A DNA stretch of 64,000 nt from Cocos nucifera (Eukaryota; Streptophyta; Magnoliopsida; Arecales; Arecaceae): positions 62,001 through 126,000 of the forward strand of contig QRFJ01002089.1 in NCBI GenBank assembly GCA_006176705.1. The letters run 5' to 3'. Below, in pieces: positions 60,506 to 64,000 of this stretch. The translations under genes were made by a program, and so were the position numbers. Under the pieces are notes generated by a model, which worked only from the letters and a program-made list of their open reading frames with translations, ran no database searches and was not told the origin of the DNA. Positions within the stretch are counted from its first letter, which is position 1; each line of letters starts with the position of its first letter.

Positions 60506-62374
60506 TGGTTCTAAGTTTTTTAATCTATTTTAATCTATTTTAATTTAATATTAAAAAATTTTAGATGTCACATGAGATGTGATCAGATCTAAAATCAGAA
60601 AAAATTAAAATTAAATGATTTGGATCTAAGATTAGAAGATATGCATGACTAGTTCTAGAATAGAATAGTTCTATAGAATAGTCTTGCATAATTTTTTTAA
60701 TTTAATTAAATCATATTTTAGATCTATTTAATTTTTTTGATATTATAATTATTATAATAACATCTAAAAAATAAAAAAAATTTAATTTTTAATTTATTCA
60801 TATGAGATATGATGCATGTCTAGACTAGTTGTAGAATAGTTCTACATAATTGTCTAGATTAGAATTTATTTTGATTAGATCAATTTAAATCTAATTTTTT
60901 AGATTATTATATGAGATAATTTAGATCTAAAAAATATGCATGATTTTGATGATACATGAGATGTATGCAAAATATGCCATGATTAGATCTAATTTATATA
61001 TGAGATATATGATATAGATCTAAAACTAGTTTTGTAGTTTATTATATTTTCCTGATTAAGGCGTTCCTCTTGGCCGTCCGGTCATAAGAATGAAGAAGGG
61101 TTTAAAGGCCCTCTCCTCCCATCCGATGGGGTGTTCTTATGACGTGTAGGGGTGCTGTGCGTTCGTCCTTAATCAGAAACCCAAAACTTACTTTCTGCAA
61201 AACCCTAGATCCTGAAACCCTAGGATTTATTGTGCATATTTTTTTTATTTATGAACCCTACTTAATTAAAAATTAAGTTTATGAAATATTAATTAGGTCT
61301 AAAATTGAGAATTTTAGATCTAAGACATATTCATAATACTGGGTTCGGGCTTGGGTAGCTCAATTAGGTCTAAGCGGTTGATCAAACCGAATCAAGAGTT
61401 GGTTAGATGGGATCAACAATGCTTAAATTGACCAGCCTAATAGGATTAAGTCTGGGTCAAGATCGAGTCACGAGTCACAAGATCAAGCAATTAAGACCTA
61501 ATTAGCTCAGAGGTTAGAGTCTGGATTGTAGGCTAACCCAATTGGTTCTGACTCAACAATTTGGTGTCTAAGGTAAGTTTGGCACATACGACCGACTGGT
61601 TTTTAATTGGAAGCTACTCGACCTGAATGCGTTCTTGTACGAGTTAATGGCATATTCCTTCCACCGGTCTCACTTACCTGGCCATATATCTGTTGACACA
61701 GTTCTGATCTGAGGTGGTCAATAATCCGAGCTAACCCATGCCACTAGGTTAGTCATAATTGTTATGACTAAGCCAAGTCTAGTTTAATGAGACCTGAATC
61801 AATTCTCCCTAAGAAAAGATTAAGTCTGAGGTCTTCCACCATTGTAGATGTGCGGGCCCTTCCCGGGGTTGATTGTTCTCGGCTGGATACAGTGGCTCAG
61901 TTGCACCGGGAAGATGCAACCATGTCTATTAGGCATTGGATGCTATGGGCTGGAGGATGAGTTGGGCTCAATATTCTGGATACGGTGAGAGACTCAATTA
62001 GGAAACCCAGTCTATGCAAATGGTGGGTCTGACTTAACTAAGGAGTGGATCAATATTCCGGATACGGTGAGATTCATGAATTAGAGACCAAGTTTGGGTG
62101 CACCATGATTAGAGAATCATTGAACAAGAGTTGTTCACTCTCATTGGCTAACCCATCACCAATAACTGTTAGGTGAGGTGATGAGTCAGTTGGTGAGACC
62201 GCACCACCCACTAGAAATTCATTAATCGCGGAGATTTTCGCATCTCTACAGAGGGAGTGTAGGGATCCGAGAAAATAGTGGAGCTAATTTGTTTAAAAAT
62301 AAAATTTCCCTAAATAAATTGGTCAAGTCAAAATTACAGTATCTAACTAGAATCTTTGACTCTCTACAGGAAAA
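60506..62374 (+). other. Noncoding leader of Copia-A copy 4
   Basis: About 1.87 kb, no reading frame. It contains a small perfect stem GTTGCA/TGCAAC near 61900-61921 and the 23-bp direct repeat listed separately. It keeps more CpG than the leaders of copies 1 and 2. Confidence 0.8.
61968..62072 (+). repeat. Direct repeat pair in the Copia-A leader
   Basis: TCAATATTCTGGATACGGTG at 61968-61987 recurs at 62050-62069 with one C/T difference, and both continue AGA. Start-to-start distance is 82 bp. The same pair is present in the leaders of copies 1, 2 and 3 at the matching place. Confidence 0.88.
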
Positions 62375-64000
62375 ATGTCTGCGTCCAACCCATTGGCACG
62401 TATCCTGGACACACATAGACTGACGGACCCAATTATAAAGATTGGCTCAGGAACTACAAAATTATTTTGGGTTCTGAGAAGTTAACCCATGTTTTGGACC
62501 AGGACCCTCCCACCTTACCAGCCCGTCCATCCACTGAACAGAGAGCGTCTCTGGAAAAATGGATTAGACGAAGATAATAAGGCCAGATATATTACATGTT
62601 GGGCTCGATGTCTGATGAGCTCCAGCGCCAACATGAAGATATCGGGACTGCTCGCCAAATGTTGGCTCACCTGCAGGAGATGTTTGGTGAACAGAGTCGC
62701 GCAGCCAAATATCAAGTCACGAAATGACTTTTTAAGGCTAAGATGCGTGATGGGCAGTCAGTCCAAGATCACTGTCTGACATGATGATCAAGGACATGGA
62801 AGAGCTTGAGAAGCTCGGTGTGAAGTTGGAAGTTAGACTTGGACCTGCAGAACGATATTATTCTGCAATCCTTGACTGATGCATATGGGCAATTCATCAT
62901 GAATTACCACATGCATAAACTTCAAAATTCCTTGGCCGAATTAATGAATATGCTGGTTACCGCTGAGCTTTCTATGAAAGGTTCTAAAGGCTCAGTTCTT
63001 GCTATGGAACGGACTTCTTCCAAAAGAAAGTCTTATAAAAAGAAAAAGAAGTCTGTGAAAAAGCAGAAGATGGAAGGAGCAAAGAAGAAGAAGGCAGAGC
63101 CGAAGAAGAAGGCCGATGCAAAGGAAAAGTGTTTCCATTGCAACAGCAGACGGCCATTGGAAGCGGAACTGCCCTACTTACCTGGCCACCCTGAAGAACA
63201 AGAAGGAAGGTCCTTCTGGAGGTATGCTCGTTATTGAGTCTAACCTTACGGTTTCTTCTGCATCCAGTTGGGTGCTTGACTCTGGTTCTAGTGCTCATCT
63301 GTGCACTTCCATGCAGGGTCTTGAGGATAGCAGGAGGCTGAGGGATGGAGACATGATCCTACGCATCGGTAATGGAGCAAGAGTTGCTGCAGTAGCCGTG
63401 GGAACATACCCTCTTCGATTACCATCTGGTTTAGACTTAGTTTTGAAAGACTGTTATTATGTGCCTGCAGCTAGCAGGAATTTGATTTCTGTTTCATGCT
63501 TAGCACAAGAAGGTTATGTGATCACCTTCTTTAAGGACCATTGTAACATTCTTTATGAAAGAAATAAAATTGCAAATGGTTTCCTTATTAATGGTCTTTA
63601 TCAGCTACATATTGATGTACCTATTTTAACTATCGAGCAAAACGTGAATGCCAAACGACCTAGGGATAGTCCAAACGATAGATATCTATGGCACCTGAGA
63701 TTAGGTCATATAGCAGAAGATAGGATCAACAAATTGGAGAAAAATGGGCTATTGAGTCCATTGACTTTCGAGTCATATCCAACTTGTGAATCTTGTCTTC
63801 AAGGCAAAATGACTAAACTCCCTTTTGTTGGACATGGGGAGAGGGCCACAGATCTCCTTGCCCTAGTACATACTGATGTGTGCGGCCCATTTGATGTGCC
63901 GGCTAGAGGCAATTTTGTCTACTTCATTACCTTTACCGATGATCTGTCTAGGTATGGGTATGTGTATCTTATGAGACACAAAGTCTGAAGCTTTTGAAAA
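62375..64000 (+). pseudogene. Copia-A copy 4 gag-pol, 5' part
   Basis: The ATG at 62375 starts Gag (MSASNPLARILDTH). Small indels break the frame near 62425 and 62565 and again in mid-gag. Later gag is open at 62839-63170 with a Lys-rich linker. The zinc knuckle is split: CFHC is in one frame (63130-63141) and the GHWKRNC half in the next, owing to one extra base near 63142-63152. From there 63116-63988 is open for 290 codons: protease (SWVLDSGSSAHLC), linker, GAG-pre-integrase (YLWHLRLGHIAEDRINKLE, CESCLQGKM) and start of the integrase core (HTDVCGPFDVPARG). An extra base near 63981 ends it. Gag packages RNA; the protease cuts the polyprotein. Confidence 0.9.

Larger units (their letters stand above)
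58221..64000 (+). mobile_element. Copia-A copy 4, 5' half (runs off the window)
   Basis: 5' LTR, perfect primer site, leader and gag-pol up to the integrase core. It has the longest open pol stretch of any copy here, so it may be among the younger ones. RT, RNase H and the 3' LTR lie outside. Confidence 0.9.

Noticed and set aside
62839..63130. Lys-rich tract as a host nuclear protein
   Set aside because: It is the linker before the zinc knuckle of Copia-A Gag, present at the same place in copies 1 and 2.

Overview
This window is plant nuclear DNA made almost entirely of nested, decayed LTR retrotransposons with one fragment of a CACTA (En/Spm) DNA transposon. I see no intact host gene, no tRNA or rRNA gene and no CRISPR array. 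The combination of Ty1/copia elements (initiator-Met-tRNA primer sites), Athila/Tat-like Ty3/gypsy elements (Asp-tRNA-like primer sites) and CACTA TNP2/DUF4216 remnants indicates a plant. The BARE/Angela-like LTR start of one family and the very long LTRs would suit a large-genome monocot such as a palm, but the species cannot be fixed from this sequence. AT-richness and many C-to-T/G-to-A changes suggest methylated heterochromatin.

Three families recur. Copia-A has LTRs of about 2.27 kb beginning TGTTAGA and ending TTCA, a noncoding leader of about 1.9 kb and one gag-pol frame; copies lie at 1-16288 (minus), 25809-36227 (plus), 53926-58095 (minus, cut by a gap) and 58221-64000 (plus, cut by the window end). 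An orphan Copia-A LTR is at 51102-52925. Copia-B has LTRs of 2.6-2.7 kb beginning TGTTGGAAATA-like and containing a 31/23-bp minisatellite; copies lie at 19824-23175 and 38310-51101 (both minus). Gypsy-G has LTRs of about 1.9 kb beginning TGATGC and ending TTATCA; copies G1 (2383-9774), G2 (23176-38309) and G3 (41741-49126) are all minus.

Layout and history. Copia-A copy 1 abuts a remnant of a different copia LTR (16289 to about 17440) and is itself interrupted by G1 (TSD ATTTT). A CACTA transposase relic (about 17441-19823) is cut by Copia-B copy 1. That copy is cut by G2. G2 is cut twice: by full-length Copia-A copy 2 (TSD AAAGT) and by Copia-B copy 2. Copia-B copy 2 is in turn cut by G3 (TSD GGGAC) and by an orphan Copia-A LTR. 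A 1000-base run of N follows, then Copia-A copy 3, a 125-bp spacer and the 5' half of Copia-A copy 4.

No coding region here is intact. The elements are parasites that carried Gag, protease, integrase, reverse transcriptase and RNase H; every copy has stops, frameshifts or deletions. The most notable structure is that G1 and G3, inserted independently at different sites, share one architecture: gag plus protease, then the same junction straight into the 3' noncoding region with all of RT, RNase H and integrase missing. This looks like a non-autonomous subfamily that spread after losing pol, probably mobilised by G2-like partners. I did not find evidence of a novel host system.
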